Shown: positions 42,010 through 50,637, counted from the first letter of the stretch. The stretch: 64,000 nucleotides of DNA from JBCDCE01 sp039182515 (GCA_039182515.1 JBCDCE010000010.1:1-64000); one strand, 5' to 3'. Program-made: numbers and translations. Notes: generated by a model not told the origin, from the sequence alone.

Positions 42010-43466
42010 GCAAAACAGCAGCAATCATTGGCGGGGGTGTCATCGGTGGCGGGTGGGCCGCGCGTTTTTTGCTAAACGGGTGGCACGTGCGGATCTTTGA
42101 TCCCGATCCCGAAGCGCAGCGCAAGATTGGCGAGGTTCTGGCCAATGCACGCGCCAGCTATCCTGGGCTCTGCGACAGTGCTCTGCCGCCCGAGGGGCAA
42201 CTGAGCTTTCACGAGACCATGTCGGAGGCAACAAACGGAGCTTCTTGGATCCAGGAAAGCGTACCAGAGCGCCTGGAACTCAAGCGCAAGGTCTACCAAG
42301 CGTTGCAAGAGCATTGCGATCCCAATGCCGTGATTGCCTCTTCGACCTCAGGGTTTAAACCGTCGGAGCTTCAGGGCTGTGCGACACGACCTGAGCAGAT
42401 TGTCGTCGCGCATCCGTTCAACCCGGTCTATCTCCTGCCGCTTGTGGAGCTTGTTGGATCTGACAAAACCACAAATGCGCATCTTTTCCTTTGCAAGAAT
42501 ACTCTATCCGACATCGGCATGTACCCGCTGCACGTCAAAGCGGAGATCGATGCGCATATCGCCGATAGATTTCTCGAAGCGGTGTGGCGAGAAGCACTTT
42601 GGTTGGTGAAAGATGGCATTGCCACAACTCACGAAATTGATGAAGCCATTCGCATGGGGTTTGGGCTGCGCTGGGCGCAAATGGGCCTTTTTGAAACCTA
42701 CCGGATTGCAGGTGGCGAAGCGGGCATGAAGCACTTCATTGAGCAGTTTGGTCCGGCCCTGGCTTGGCCTTGGACAAAGCTCATGGACGTTCCAGAACTG
42801 ACGCCGGATCTTATTCAACAGATCGCGGACCAATCGGATGAGCAGTCTGGTCAATATTCGATCCGAGAGCTTGAGGCGCAGCGCGATGCAAACCTGGTGG
42901 GCATGATGCGCGCTCTCAAAGCGCGCGACCACGGAGCGGGGGCAGTGCTTAACAAAGCGGATGCAGCGCGCGATCCTATTGCTCATAGCTTAGATGGCCT
43001 CGATCTAATTCAACCCATTGAGACGGTGCGCCGCGCAGTTCCGCTCGATTGGACAGATTACAACGGGCACATGAACGAAGCCCGCTATCTTACGGCTTTT
43101 GCCGATGCCACCGACCGGCTGATGTTAATGATGGGCTGTGGTCCAGAGTATATTGCCGAAAAAGGTAGCTTTTTTACCGTTGAGACGCATATTCGCCATC
43201 TCGACGAAATCCACGCAGGTCAGCAGATTAAGATCACCACACAAGCCCTTCAAGCCGAAGGTAAAAAGCTACATCTGTTTCATGAAATGTGGGTGGGAGA
43301 CCGGCTTTGTGCCAGCGGAGAACATATGCTTTTGCATGTTGATCTGAAAACGCGCGCGACCTCTCTGCCGGTCTCACCATTGGCCGAGAATATGGCTAGG
43401 ATCCATGAGGCCCATGCGTCTTTACCAAAGCCAAACGGGGCTGGTTCTGCGGTGGGTGTTCGTTAA
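42006..43466 (+). CDS. lcdH: L-carnitine 3-dehydrogenase fused to betainyl-CoA-type thioesterase
   Basis: The 486-residue protein is two enzymes. Residues 1 to about 320 are a 3-hydroxyacyl-CoA-dehydrogenase-like enzyme (AIIGGGVIGGGWAARFLLNGWHVRIFDPDPEA, then IVVAHPFNPVYLLPLVELVG), the L-carnitine dehydrogenase core. Residues about 335-470 are a hotdog thioesterase (VPLDWTDYNGHMNEARYL...FFTVETHIRHLDEI), matching the CdhB betainyl-CoA thioesterase that is usually separate. Together with the BKACE enzyme this gives carnitine to dehydrocarnitine to betainyl-CoA to glycine betaine. The last base pair of its TAA overlaps the stop of the opposite XRE gene. Confidence 0.92.
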   Translation: MSKTAAIIGGGVIGGGWAARFLLNGWHVRIFDPDPEAQRKIGEVLANARASYPGLCDSALPPEGQLSFHETMSEATNGASWIQESVPERLELKRKVYQALQEHCDPNAVIASSTSGFKPSELQGCATRPEQIVVAHPFNPVYLLPLVELVGSDKTTNAHLFLCKNTLSDIGMYPLHVKAEIDAHIADRFLEAVWREALWLVKDGIATTHEIDEAIRMGFGLRWAQMGLFETYRIAGGEAGMKHFIEQFGPALAWPWTKLMDVPELTPDLIQQIADQSDEQSGQYSIRELEAQRDANLVGMMRALKARDHGAGAVLNKADAARDPIAHSLDGLDLIQPIETVRRAVPLDWTDYNGHMNEARYLTAFADATDRLMLMMGCGPEYIAEKGSFFTVETHIRHLDEIHAGQQIKITTQALQAEGKKLHLFHEMWVGDRLCASGEHMLLHVDLKTRATSLPVSPLAENMARIHEAHASLPKPNGAGSAVGVR

Positions 43467-44317
43467 AGATCGCCTAGGAAACGTTTCAAAATATTCGGAA
43501 AACCATGGCTGGCGTGATCTGCTTCGCGGATCAGGCTGTCAAAGTGTTTGGTAATAGCTGCCACGCGGACGGAGTCACGAAACGTGATGTAATTGCTGCC
43601 CATATAAAGGGCGGCGAGTAGCGGGCCAAAAACAGTGATCGGACTGGAATAAAGGCGTCGCGCGTCAAACAAAAATACGCGCAAGGTTGGATACAGTTGA
43701 TCGTGAAGCGCCATTAGGTGGTCTAATTGCGTCCGGCGCACCTCTATTGGGCAGGTGCTGTAATAGCCTTCGCCATGCGCAAAGGACGCAAGTTCAGCGT
43801 AAGGCAAAGCAATCTCGTAGTCCGATCTTGAACCGCGCATCCAGGTGAGGCGATCCTCAGCGGCGCCAATCGCTTGTTCTGTGGTCCGACCTAAGGCGGG
43901 CGCGTATTCCCAGGCCAACATAGCTTGGGTTTTGAGCATATCAGGCAAGCCAGCAGGAACGTGCCGGATCTTGTAGCCCGCAGCTTCTTGGTGCCAGGCA
44001 AAGACCTGCTCGTCGATGAGAGCACGCGCGGCAAAAGGCATTTCCAGTGAGTTGGCTAAAAGCGTTTGTGCGCTTTCGGGATGCTCTGACAGCCCCAAGA
44101 GCCAATCGCTTGAGACGTCCAAAGCTTGCGCACATTCTGCCACGAGTTGCGCACCGGGCAGTCTTGTCCCTGTTGTGAGCAATTGACTTACGGTCGAGCG
44201 ATCTACACCACAGGCACGGGCAAGCCCACTTTGGGTCATATCAACTTCGCGCATCGCACGCGCTAGCCTCTCTCGAAAGGCTTGTGCACGATCTCTCTTG
44301 TCAGTTTTTTGCAGCAT
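43463..44317 (-). CDS. XRE-family transcriptional regulator
   Basis: The product of 284 residues has an N-terminal XRE helix-turn-helix (FRERLARAMREVDMTQSGLARACGVDRSTVSQLLTTGTRLPGAQLVAECAQALDVSSDWLLGL) and a longer C-terminal domain that I do not recognise, with conserved-looking WEYAPALGRTTEQAIGAAEDRLTWMRG and a Y-Y-S-T-C-P-I-E-V. The ATG at 44317 starts just before the HTH; the frame upstream crosses the promoter. It is convergent with the carnitine operon, sharing stop bases, and divergent from the desaturase gene, so either could be its target. Confidence 0.8.
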   Translation of the reverse strand: MLQKTDKRDRAQAFRERLARAMREVDMTQSGLARACGVDRSTVSQLLTTGTRLPGAQLVAECAQALDVSSDWLLGLSEHPESAQTLLANSLEMPFAARALIDEQVFAWHQEAAGYKIRHVPAGLPDMLKTQAMLAWEYAPALGRTTEQAIGAAEDRLTWMRGSRSDYEIALPYAELASFAHGEGYYSTCPIEVRRTQLDHLMALHDQLYPTLRVFLFDARRLYSSPITVFGPLLAALYMGSNYITFRDSVRVAAITKHFDSLIREADHASHGFPNILKRFLGDL

Positions 44318-44328
44318 ATGGTGATAAT

Positions 44329-44349
44329 ACAAAACAAAAGTGATTTTGT
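44329..44349. promoter_or_regulatory. Inverted repeat between XRE and desaturase genes
   Basis: ACAAAA (44329-44334) and TTTTGT (44344-44349) are inverted copies nine bases apart, located 12 bases upstream of the XRE start and 76 bases from the desaturase start. The placement suits autoregulation by the XRE protein; the match is short and AT-rich. Confidence 0.35.
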
Positions 44350-44424
44350 CTTGCGTAAATGCTAAATTCTCACAGCTCCTATGGGTCGTTAGCCTGAGGG
44401 CATTCATAGCTTTTGGAGGACTGA

Positions 44425-45369
44425 ATGCGCGCAGTGGAATGGCCAACGATTTTGGTGCTGGGTCTTACTTATTTGGCTTGGGTCGTTGGACTTTTTTGGA
44501 TCAGCAACGTCTCAACACTCCTTGCCATCTTTATCGTCGCCTGGGCGATTGCGCAGTACTCCTCCTTGCAACATGAGGTCATCCACGGCCATCCGTTCAA
44601 AATTCAATGGCTGAACGAAGCTCTGGTGGCTCCGGCGCTAAACCCAACCGTACCCTATGCAAGATTTCGCGAAACCCATCTGGCACACCATAAAGATGCA
44701 CGTTTGACCGATCCCTTTGATGATCCGGAAAGCAATTATCTCGATCAAGCTGATTGGCTTGCTTTGCCAAATGTGGTGCAGCGCATTTTGAACTTCAACA
44801 ACACGCTTATGGGGCGACTTCTTTTGGGGCCGATGATCGGAATGGTCTTCTTCTTGCTTGCAGAATTACGCGCCGCCCGAGGTCCTGAGGGGAGACGTGT
44901 CTTAAAGGCCTGGGGCTGGCATGGGCTTTCGCTCGGGTTCGTTTTGATCATTGTTGGACAAGCGCCAATGCCTCTTTGGAGCTATTTGGCCTCTTGCTAT
45001 CTGGCGTTGAGCCTCTTGAAGATTCGCACGTTTCTTGAGCATCAAGCCCATGAAAGCGCCCGCGGACGGACTGTGGTCATTGCGGATCGTGGGCCACTGG
45101 CACTGCTCTTTTTGAACAACAACTACCACGTCGTGCATCACATGCACCCCAACGTGCCGTGGTATCTGCTTCCCGGCGTGTTTCGAGCTAACGCCAAGCA
45201 TTATCTGAGGGTAAACCATGGATATTACTTCGAGAACTATCGCGAGGTTGTTAGCCGCTATTTTTGGACCGCCAAGGATGATGTTGCCCACCCGCTGTGG
45301 CGGCGCGGTATGCAGCCTGAAACCACGTCGGACACTCCAGCCCGCGAGCCACTACATGAGCTTACCTGA
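44425..45369 (+). CDS. Membrane fatty acid desaturase/hydroxylase
   Basis: The 314-residue membrane protein has the three His boxes of the di-iron desaturase superfamily: HEVIHGH near residue 52, HLAHH near 88, and NYHVVHHMHP near 232. Hydrophobic helices are around residues 8-45 and 125-195. This superfamily acts on fatty acyl chains or carotenoids using oxygen and electrons from ferredoxin. TGGAGGA precedes the ATG. It overlaps the convergent Nudix gene by eight bases. Confidence 0.88.
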   Translation: MRAVEWPTILVLGLTYLAWVVGLFWISNVSTLLAIFIVAWAIAQYSSLQHEVIHGHPFKIQWLNEALVAPALNPTVPYARFRETHLAHHKDARLTDPFDDPESNYLDQADWLALPNVVQRILNFNNTLMGRLLLGPMIGMVFFLLAELRAARGPEGRRVLKAWGWHGLSLGFVLIIVGQAPMPLWSYLASCYLALSLLKIRTFLEHQAHESARGRTVVIADRGPLALLFLNNNYHVVHHMHPNVPWYLLPGVFRANAKHYLRVNHGYYFENYREVVSRYFWTAKDDVAHPLWRRGMQPETTSDTPAREPLHELT

Positions 45370-46054
45370 TGCGCGTGAATAAATTTTCGCGATCATCGTT
45401 TTGAAAAAACGGCACGGACTCTGGCGCGCTCAAATTTGGCATCATGCCTGCAAGCTCCTCGAGCACCAAGGTGGTGATGAAGGGCAAATTAAGGTTCAAC
45501 GCTTCATTCAACGAGACCCAATGGATGTGCGACAGTTCTTCACTGGCTTGGCTGAAATCGTCGAGATCAGAAGCGATCTCAGCGGCATCAAGTAGAAAAA
45601 ACCGTGCATCAAAGCGACGAGGACGCCCCGTTGGTGTGATGGCACGGAACGCAAAGCGCAAAGCCTGGGCCGTTGGAATATGGCCGGTTGCTGCAAAACT
45701 CTGCCAATCAGGCGGTGGGGACGGCCACGCGCCGGGGTGTCCGAGGATCAAACCGGTTTCTTCCCAAAGCTCGCGAATTCCTGCGACGGCCAGTGATTCG
45801 GGGGATAGCGCGCTGAGATGGGTGAGCCGTTCATGGCATGGCTCAGAGAGCGTGGCCGCGAGAGCGATATCGGCGTCTTCAATGTCAACCGCGCCACCAG
45901 GGAAGACATATTTTGACGGCATAAAAGCCGCTTTGCTCCCACGTTGGCCCATGAGAATTTTCGGAGTCGTGGCAGCGTCGCGCACCACAATGACTGTGGC
46001 CGCGTCTCGGATGGCGGATTTATCAATCGGAGTGGAGGATTTTGGGCCAGACAT
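45362..46054 (-). CDS. Nudix hydrolase
   Basis: The 230-residue protein has the Nudix core VFPGGAVDIEDADI...AVAGIRELWEETGLIL, with the R-E-x2-E-E-x-G-x-I pattern (here RELWEETGLI) that binds metal and pyrophosphate. The family removes nucleoside or other organic diphosphates. The C-terminal part reads FDARFFLLDAAEI...HIHWVSLNEAL. It follows the DUF983 gene by 20 bases in the same direction. The substrate is unknown. Confidence 0.9.
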   Translation of the reverse strand: MSGPKSSTPIDKSAIRDAATVIVVRDAATTPKILMGQRGSKAAFMPSKYVFPGGAVDIEDADIALAATLSEPCHERLTHLSALSPESLAVAGIRELWEETGLILGHPGAWPSPPPDWQSFAATGHIPTAQALRFAFRAITPTGRPRRFDARFFLLDAAEIASDLDDFSQASEELSHIHWVSLNEALNLNLPFITTLVLEELAGMMPNLSAPESVPFFQNDDRENLFTRIR

Positions 46055-46074
46055 GCCCTTTAGCTAGCGCAAAC

Positions 46075-46464
46075 TTATTCGTCTTTGAAGCCATGCATGC
46101 GTTTAGCCCACTGAAATCCAATAAGCGCGCCTTTGATCCGGGGCAATAAATACAAGGATAGTGCAACGCAGCCGACCGCAAAAATCGACGCCAAAACCAA
46201 AGGTTCGGGACGAAAATGCGTGAAGGTTATGTGCAAAAGAGGGGCCATAAGGTGACCAACAATGAGAATTGTCAAATAGGCCGGTCCGTCATCTGCGCGG
46301 TGTTGCGAGACATCGAGACCGCACACTGTGCATGTTGAATTGACCGACAAATATCCATGCATCAGATGCCCGGCTCCGCATTTTGGGCAGCGTCTGCGCC
46401 AGCCGCGTAGAAGCGAGCGACGCATTGGGCGCTCTTCAGGAACTGCAGAATTAAGGGAGGTCAT
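46075..46464 (-). CDS. DUF983 membrane protein
   Basis: The 129-residue protein starts with a zinc-ribbon-like CPKCGAGHLMHGYLSVNSTCTVCGLDVSQHRADDGPAYL, followed by two hydrophobic segments (LTILIVGHLMAPLLHITF and VLASIFAVGCVALSLYLL), the DUF983 layout. Two CxxC pairs and a basic start are clear. Function unknown; it commonly occurs with Nudix genes in this group. The pair probably forms one transcript. Confidence 0.85.
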   Translation of the reverse strand: MTSLNSAVPEERPMRRSLLRGWRRRCPKCGAGHLMHGYLSVNSTCTVCGLDVSQHRADDGPAYLTILIVGHLMAPLLHITFTHFRPEPLVLASIFAVGCVALSLYLLPRIKGALIGFQWAKRMHGFKDE

Positions 46465-46670
46465 GCTGGTCGTCTCTTTTGTCGCGCTTTGTTAGTAGGC
46501 TCTTGGATCGACATGAACCATGTGCGGGCTTGCCACGCGGCGGGATGTCGCGACTGAGATCAACTTTTTGTCTGACCCTGCGACGGAATGCTCTTGGAGC
46601 CCCGTTAGAGCTTATGTTCACCGCGGTGAGCAATGGATGGTGACAAAGAGCAAATAGGAGAACGCAACAG

Positions 46671-47153
46671 ATGCGTTGGACAACAAAAACAACAACCGCC
46701 CTTGTGGTCGTATTGACATCGAGCTTGGGCTTTGTGGCGCTGGCGAATGCCAAGGGGCATCGTGACGCCGTGAGTTTTGCAGAGCTTGACACCAATGGTG
46801 ACGGATCGCTGACACAAGATGAGATAACAGCCCGTGCCAAAATGCGCTTTGACGAGGTTGATACCAACGGCGACGGGCAATTGTCCTCCGAGGAGATTGC
46901 AGCTCGGGCAGATGAGCGGATGGCCAAGCGCGTGGAACGCATGATCAGCCGTCGCGACAGCAATGACGATGGCGCTTTGAGCTTTGAGGAAATGCAAGGT
47001 GACCGCAAGGGACGCGGATTTTCACGTCTCGATGCGGACGGTGATGGCGTTGTGAGCGAGGACGAGTTCGCGGAAATGCAGGAAAAACGGAGTAAGCGCA
47101 AAGGTGACCGCAAAAACCGCGGTGACAAAGATACGAGCGACCCAAGCGAATAA
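46671..47153 (+). CDS. Secreted EF-hand calcium-binding protein
   Basis: The 160-residue protein has a signal peptide (TALVVVLTSSLGFVALANA) and four EF-hand loops at about residues 40-51, 64-75, 96-107 and 121-132, all of the D-x-[ND]-x-D-G pattern with the terminal acidic residue. The C-terminal tail is highly charged. It should bind calcium in the periplasm or be secreted; no enzyme domain is seen. AGGAGAAC precedes the ATG. It lies just upstream of the ECF sigma operon and is separated from it by 82 bases. Confidence 0.88.
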   Translation: MRWTTKTTTALVVVLTSSLGFVALANAKGHRDAVSFAELDTNGDGSLTQDEITARAKMRFDEVDTNGDGQLSSEEIAARADERMAKRVERMISRRDSNDDGALSFEEMQGDRKGRGFSRLDADGDGVVSEDEFAEMQEKRSKRKGDRKNRGDKDTSDPSE

Positions 47154-47235
47154 ACGTTGATGGCTTTACTGTCGCGGAGAGGTGGCCAGATGTCCCCCCT
47201 TGCAGCGCCTCTTCGCGGCGGTTTAGGTCAGTCAC

Positions 47236-47832
47236 ATGGTGGATTTGGTGTTGGATGGATCAAGTAAAGACGCGGAAGACGACGCGTTGTTGGCTGCATA
47301 TGCAGCTGGCGACAGCACGTCTGCGCGTTTGCTGCTTGACCGTTTGGCACCAACCGTGATGGGGCACGCGATGCGAGTTTTGCAAGACCGCGCAGAGGCC
47401 GAAGACGTTGTGCAAGAGGCTATGGTGCGGCTTTGGAAACAGGCGCCGGAATGGCGCTACGGAGAGGCGAAAGTTTCGACCTGGCTGTACCGGGTCACAG
47501 CCAACCTGTGCACGGACCGATTGCGCAAGCGTCGCGGAGGGTCTGTAGACATTGATGCCATTGCAGAACCGATGGATCCGACCCCTGGAGTGGACGCCAC
47601 CATGCAAGACCTCTCACGCGCAAAGGCTTTGCGCAGTGCATTGGCGGATTTGCCTGAGCGCCAAGCCATGGCGGTCAGTTTGCGGCATCTCGAAGGGCTC
47701 TCGAACCCTGAGATTGCGAATGTAATGGAGATTGGCGTTGAGGCTGTAGAAAGTCTCATCGCGCGCGGCAAACGCAGCTTGCGGGCAGCTTTGCTGGGAC
47801 AGAAAGAAGCGTTAGGTTATGACGATGCGTGA
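47236..47832 (+). CDS. ECF-type RNA polymerase sigma factor
   Basis: The 198-residue protein has sigma region 2 (ARLLLDRLAPTVMGHAMRVLQDRAEAEDVVQEAMVRLWKQAPEW...KVSTWLYRVTANLCTDRLRKRR) and region 4 (ALADLPERQAMAVSLRHLEGLSNPEIANVMEIGVEAVESLIARGKRSLR), with no region 1 or 3, which defines ECF sigma factors. The stop overlaps the next ORF by 14 bases. Together with the next two genes it forms a sigma/anti-sigma/sensor-like set. Confidence 0.92.
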   Translation: MVDLVLDGSSKDAEDDALLAAYAAGDSTSARLLLDRLAPTVMGHAMRVLQDRAEAEDVVQEAMVRLWKQAPEWRYGEAKVSTWLYRVTANLCTDRLRKRRGGSVDIDAIAEPMDPTPGVDATMQDLSRAKALRSALADLPERQAMAVSLRHLEGLSNPEIANVMEIGVEAVESLIARGKRSLRAALLGQKEALGYDDA

Positions 47833-48202
47833 TCAAAACCAATATGACCCAAGCGGGCAAGATCCCGATCTGGACCTCTTTTTTGACGCAGCTGTGCGGC
47901 AGAGCGGATCGCAAACGATCTCGGATGACTTTTCAGCACGACTCTTGGCTGATGCGCATGCTCTACAACCTCCAGGCTCGCAAGCGATCCAAGAGCCTGC
48001 AGGTCCTGAGACATTGAGAGCCTGGATCAAAACCAGCTTGCGTCGTATGGGAGGTTGGCCAATCGCCGCGAGCCTCGCAGCTGCCACGGTCTTTGGGCTA
48101 GGCGTAGGGCTTACAAGTGCCGATCTTTTGGGCGAGGTCTATTTCGGCAGCGACGATTTTTCCGGGCTCTCGGGTTTCGAATTTTTGGTGGAGGAGCTTT
48201 AG
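47819..48202 (+). CDS. Small single-membrane-span protein, candidate anti-sigma factor
   Basis: The 127-residue protein has a cytoplasmic part of about 80 residues (AVRQSGSQTISDDFSARLLADAHA) and one membrane segment near residues 80-103 (WPIAASLAAATVFGLGVGLTSADLL), then a short periplasmic tail. That is the shape of a short anti-sigma factor such as CnrY. It starts inside the end of the sigma gene (ATG 47819 or 47825), so the two are coupled. I see no typical zinc anti-sigma motif; the role is inferred from shape and position. Confidence 0.6.
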   Translation: MTMRDQNQYDPSGQDPDLDLFFDAAVRQSGSQTISDDFSARLLADAHALQPPGSQAIQEPAGPETLRAWIKTSLRRMGGWPIAASLAAATVFGLGVGLTSADLLGEVYFGSDDFSGLSGFEFLVEEL

Positions 48203-48712
48203 ATGACTGATCAGCCAAGCCCAAAGTCGCCCCGCTGGATGAAACTCCTCCTAATCGTTTCTTTGACATTGAATTTCCTGATTGCCGGGATCGTTGCAGG
48301 CGTTGCACTGCGTGCAGCACCGGTTATCAAAGAAGCCCGTTCCGGCGGCCCAGGAGGAGCTGGGTTTGCTCCGATGGTGGCAGCGCTTGAGCCTGAACAT
48401 CGTCGCGATATTGGCCGAAACATGCGCAAAGAGCTCAGCATGACACCCCGGCAAGGGCGCCAAGACATGCGCCGTTTGTTGGTGATTGTGCGCCAAGAAC
48501 CCTTCGATCGTGGGGCGGCTTGGGCGATTATTGAAATGCATGGAAAGGTAACAACCGAACGGCTCACCAAAGGCCAAAAGCTTCTGATCGACAAGCTTGA
48601 GGCGATGTCGCCAGAGGAGCGTGCCGCCTATGCGGAACGTTTAGATGAGGTTCTATCGCGCAAGCGCGGCTCGCGCAAAGGGCCTAAAGACGGATCACAC
48701 AAGCCCAAATAA
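48203..48712 (+). CDS. Periplasmic heavy-metal sensor-like protein (CnrX/Spy-type)
   Basis: The 169-residue protein has a membrane anchor at about residues 13-37 (KLLLIVSLTLNFLIAGIVAGVAL) and a helical periplasmic domain with LEPEHRRDIGRNMRKELSMTPRQGRQDMRRLLVIVRQEPFDRGAAWAIIEMHGKVT and MSPEERAAYAERLDEVL, the pattern of the metal-resistance/CpxP-like helical family that includes CnrX. The start follows the stop of the anti-sigma gene directly. The CnrX-type role, sensing metals or envelope stress and releasing the sigma factor, is a guess from the operon layout. Confidence 0.7.
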   Translation: MTDQPSPKSPRWMKLLLIVSLTLNFLIAGIVAGVALRAAPVIKEARSGGPGGAGFAPMVAALEPEHRRDIGRNMRKELSMTPRQGRQDMRRLLVIVRQEPFDRGAAWAIIEMHGKVTTERLTKGQKLLIDKLEAMSPEERAAYAERLDEVLSRKRGSRKGPKDGSHKPK

Positions 48713-48736
48713 CTCAGATACTCTGTTGAGATACGA

Positions 48737-50122
48737 TCAGGCAGCGGCATTGCCGATAAACACCTGGTTGCGCCCGTCGCTTTTGGCCCCATAAAGCGCC
48801 TTGTCGGCCAAACTCATGAGAACATCAGTCGGCGCGGTAAGACCGGCGTTTTGCTCACTCAACGCCACACCGATGCTGATGCTGACCTGAATGCTTTGCC
48901 GCCCATCAGGCAAAGCGAAGGGCGTCTCACAGACGGCCCGACGCAACCTTTGAGCGGCGTCTTCTGCCTCCGAAAGCGATGTGCGCGGCATCACAACAAG
49001 AAACTCTTCCCCACCAATGCGCGCGATCAAATCCACGCTGCGCAAATTCACAGAAAGCCGCCGCGCGACTTCGACCAAAACGGCGTCGCCTGCCGCATGA
49101 CCGTATTGGTCGTTGACCTGTTTGAAGCGGTCTAGATCGACAAGCATAACAGCGAAGGCTTGCTTCGTGCGCGCGGCCTCCTCCGCAATGCTCTTGAGCC
49201 TCGGCATTGCGTAGCGACGGTTATAAAGGCCTGTCAGCGGATCGATGACCGCCGCCTTAAGTCCGTCCTTAACGCGGTTTCGTAACGCGTCGGCCAATTG
49301 CTTGCGAGCCACCAAACGTCCAACACGCAATCGCAGTTCGTCCGCCGTGTGACCCTCGTGAATAATGTCATTGGCCCCGTAGTCCAAAGCTTGTGCGCTC
49401 AGTTTCGCCGAATCTTTGGGTGTTACAATTAGGATGCCAGCCGATTGAGTGGCGCTTTGACTGCGCAGATCTGTAATCAATTGCAGCCCGTCTTGAGCGG
49501 AGGACAGTGACGCAGGAAAGACAAACACATCTGGTGCTGGGTTTTGCGCAGCGTCGCTATGCACCTCAGCCAAAGTCAAAGCTGCGACGTTGAGCGTTGG
49601 GTCTTTTTGCAAAGTCGGTAAGGCCGATGGAACCGCGCGTTTTGAAGATGTCAGAACGGCAATTCGCGCCGGTGGTCCCAGCGCGAGACGCTCTTCGCTT
49701 AGGCCAATAGCTCTATGTGCGCTGTCTTTGAGCACGAGATCTTCCATCGCATGGCGTGCTCGCAAGGCGGCGCGAACGCGTGCCAGCAAGCGAACGTCAT
49801 CAAGCGGTTTGGCAAGAAATTCTTCAGCGCCAGCGGCTAAGGCAGCGAGCATCGTTGCAGGATCGGTGCTGACACCCGTTAACAAAACAGGAATGAACTT
49901 CGTGTCTTCGCGTGCCTTGAGGTTTCTGCAAAGCTTTAGTCCGTCGAGAGAAGGGGGCGTTATGTCTGCGATCACGAGGTCGGGCGGGGCGCGGCGAATA
50001 ATCTTCAAAGCGTCGGCTTCACATTGGGCCATCGTGACATGGTAGTGCGCAGTTGAAAGCTTCACTTTCAACACGATCCTATTTACCGCGACTTGATCTA
50101 CGATCAATATATGGGCTGACAC
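48737..50122 (-). CDS. pleD: PleD-like response regulator with GGDEF output
   Basis: The 461-residue protein is REC-REC-GGDEF. The first receiver begins VSAHILIVDQ, almost as in Caulobacter PleD, with the phosphoacceptor Asp53 in VIADITPP and Lys in FLAKPLDD. The second receiver (about 150-270) lacks a proper acceptor (DVFVFPAS) and is an adaptor. The GGDEF domain carries GGEEF and an inhibitory-site RxxD (RSVD), so it should make cyclic-di-GMP with product feedback. The GTG at 50122 was chosen over the GTG at 50128 because AAAGGA is well spaced for it and the protein then aligns with PleD. Confidence 0.88.
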   Translation of the reverse strand: MSAHILIVDQVAVNRIVLKVKLSTAHYHVTMAQCEADALKIIRRAPPDLVIADITPPSLDGLKLCRNLKAREDTKFIPVLLTGVSTDPATMLAALAAGAEEFLAKPLDDVRLLARVRAALRARHAMEDLVLKDSAHRAIGLSEERLALGPPARIAVLTSSKRAVPSALPTLQKDPTLNVAALTLAEVHSDAAQNPAPDVFVFPASLSSAQDGLQLITDLRSQSATQSAGILIVTPKDSAKLSAQALDYGANDIIHEGHTADELRLRVGRLVARKQLADALRNRVKDGLKAAVIDPLTGLYNRRYAMPRLKSIAEEAARTKQAFAVMLVDLDRFKQVNDQYGHAAGDAVLVEVARRLSVNLRSVDLIARIGGEEFLVVMPRTSLSEAEDAAQRLRRAVCETPFALPDGRQSIQVSISIGVALSEQNAGLTAPTDVLMSLADKALYGAKSDGRNQVFIGNAAA

Positions 50123-50199
50123 CTGCACATCCTTTAATGGCTGTTGCGTATGGCGCAGAGTGCGAACTATTGGTTAACAAAGTCTTTCCAGGGGGCAGC

Positions 50200-50478
50200 A
50201 TGCAGCAGGAAATTGCCGAAACGGAAGCAATCAAAGCCTTGGCTTGGCTTGCAGTTCAAGAGGATTTGGTCGGCACATTTCTGGGCTCGTCTGGGCTGAG
50301 CGTCGACGACATGCGCGCAGGGGCGGGCGAGCCGGAGTTTCTTGGCTCAGTTTTGGACTTCATTATGCTTGATGATGCCTGGGTGATGGCTCTCTGCGAT
50401 GCAGAAGGCTGGCCCTATACGCGCCTCATGGAGCTGCGCGCTGCTTTGCCAGGTGGCCAAAATATGCACTGGACCTAG
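50200..50478 (+). CDS. DUF3572 small protein
   Basis: The 92-residue product MQQEIAETEAIKALAWLAVQEDLVGTFLGSSGLSVDDMRAGAGEPEFLGSVLDFIMLDDAWVMALCDAEG... (first part shown by key words only) is a soluble helical protein of the DUF3572 type, recognised by ALAWLA-DL-FL-S-L-DD-R and the L-DFIM-DD segment. In alphaproteobacteria it frequently lies next to pleD. The start at 50200 follows GGGGGCAGC. It is divergent from pleD. Function unknown. Confidence 0.75.
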   Translation: MQQEIAETEAIKALAWLAVQEDLVGTFLGSSGLSVDDMRAGAGEPEFLGSVLDFIMLDDAWVMALCDAEGWPYTRLMELRAALPGGQNMHWT

Positions 50479-50637
50479 CTAAAAATTGAGCAGTTTATCA
50501 AAATGCGACGTCTAAGTAAGTTGACCTCGCGCTTGCAGAATAATCATCATTTGAAAAAGCACTTGTTTTATGCGACCCTTTGCATGGGTTGGTCGTGGGA
50601 GGACCTGCGGGTTCGCATGGCGACAAAGGATTTTCCA

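Noticed and set aside
46615..46670. ECF-type promoter for the EF-hand gene (GGAAT ... CGTTA)
   Set aside because: The spacing between the two elements is about 13 bases, too short for the known 16-17-base spacing of ECF promoters.
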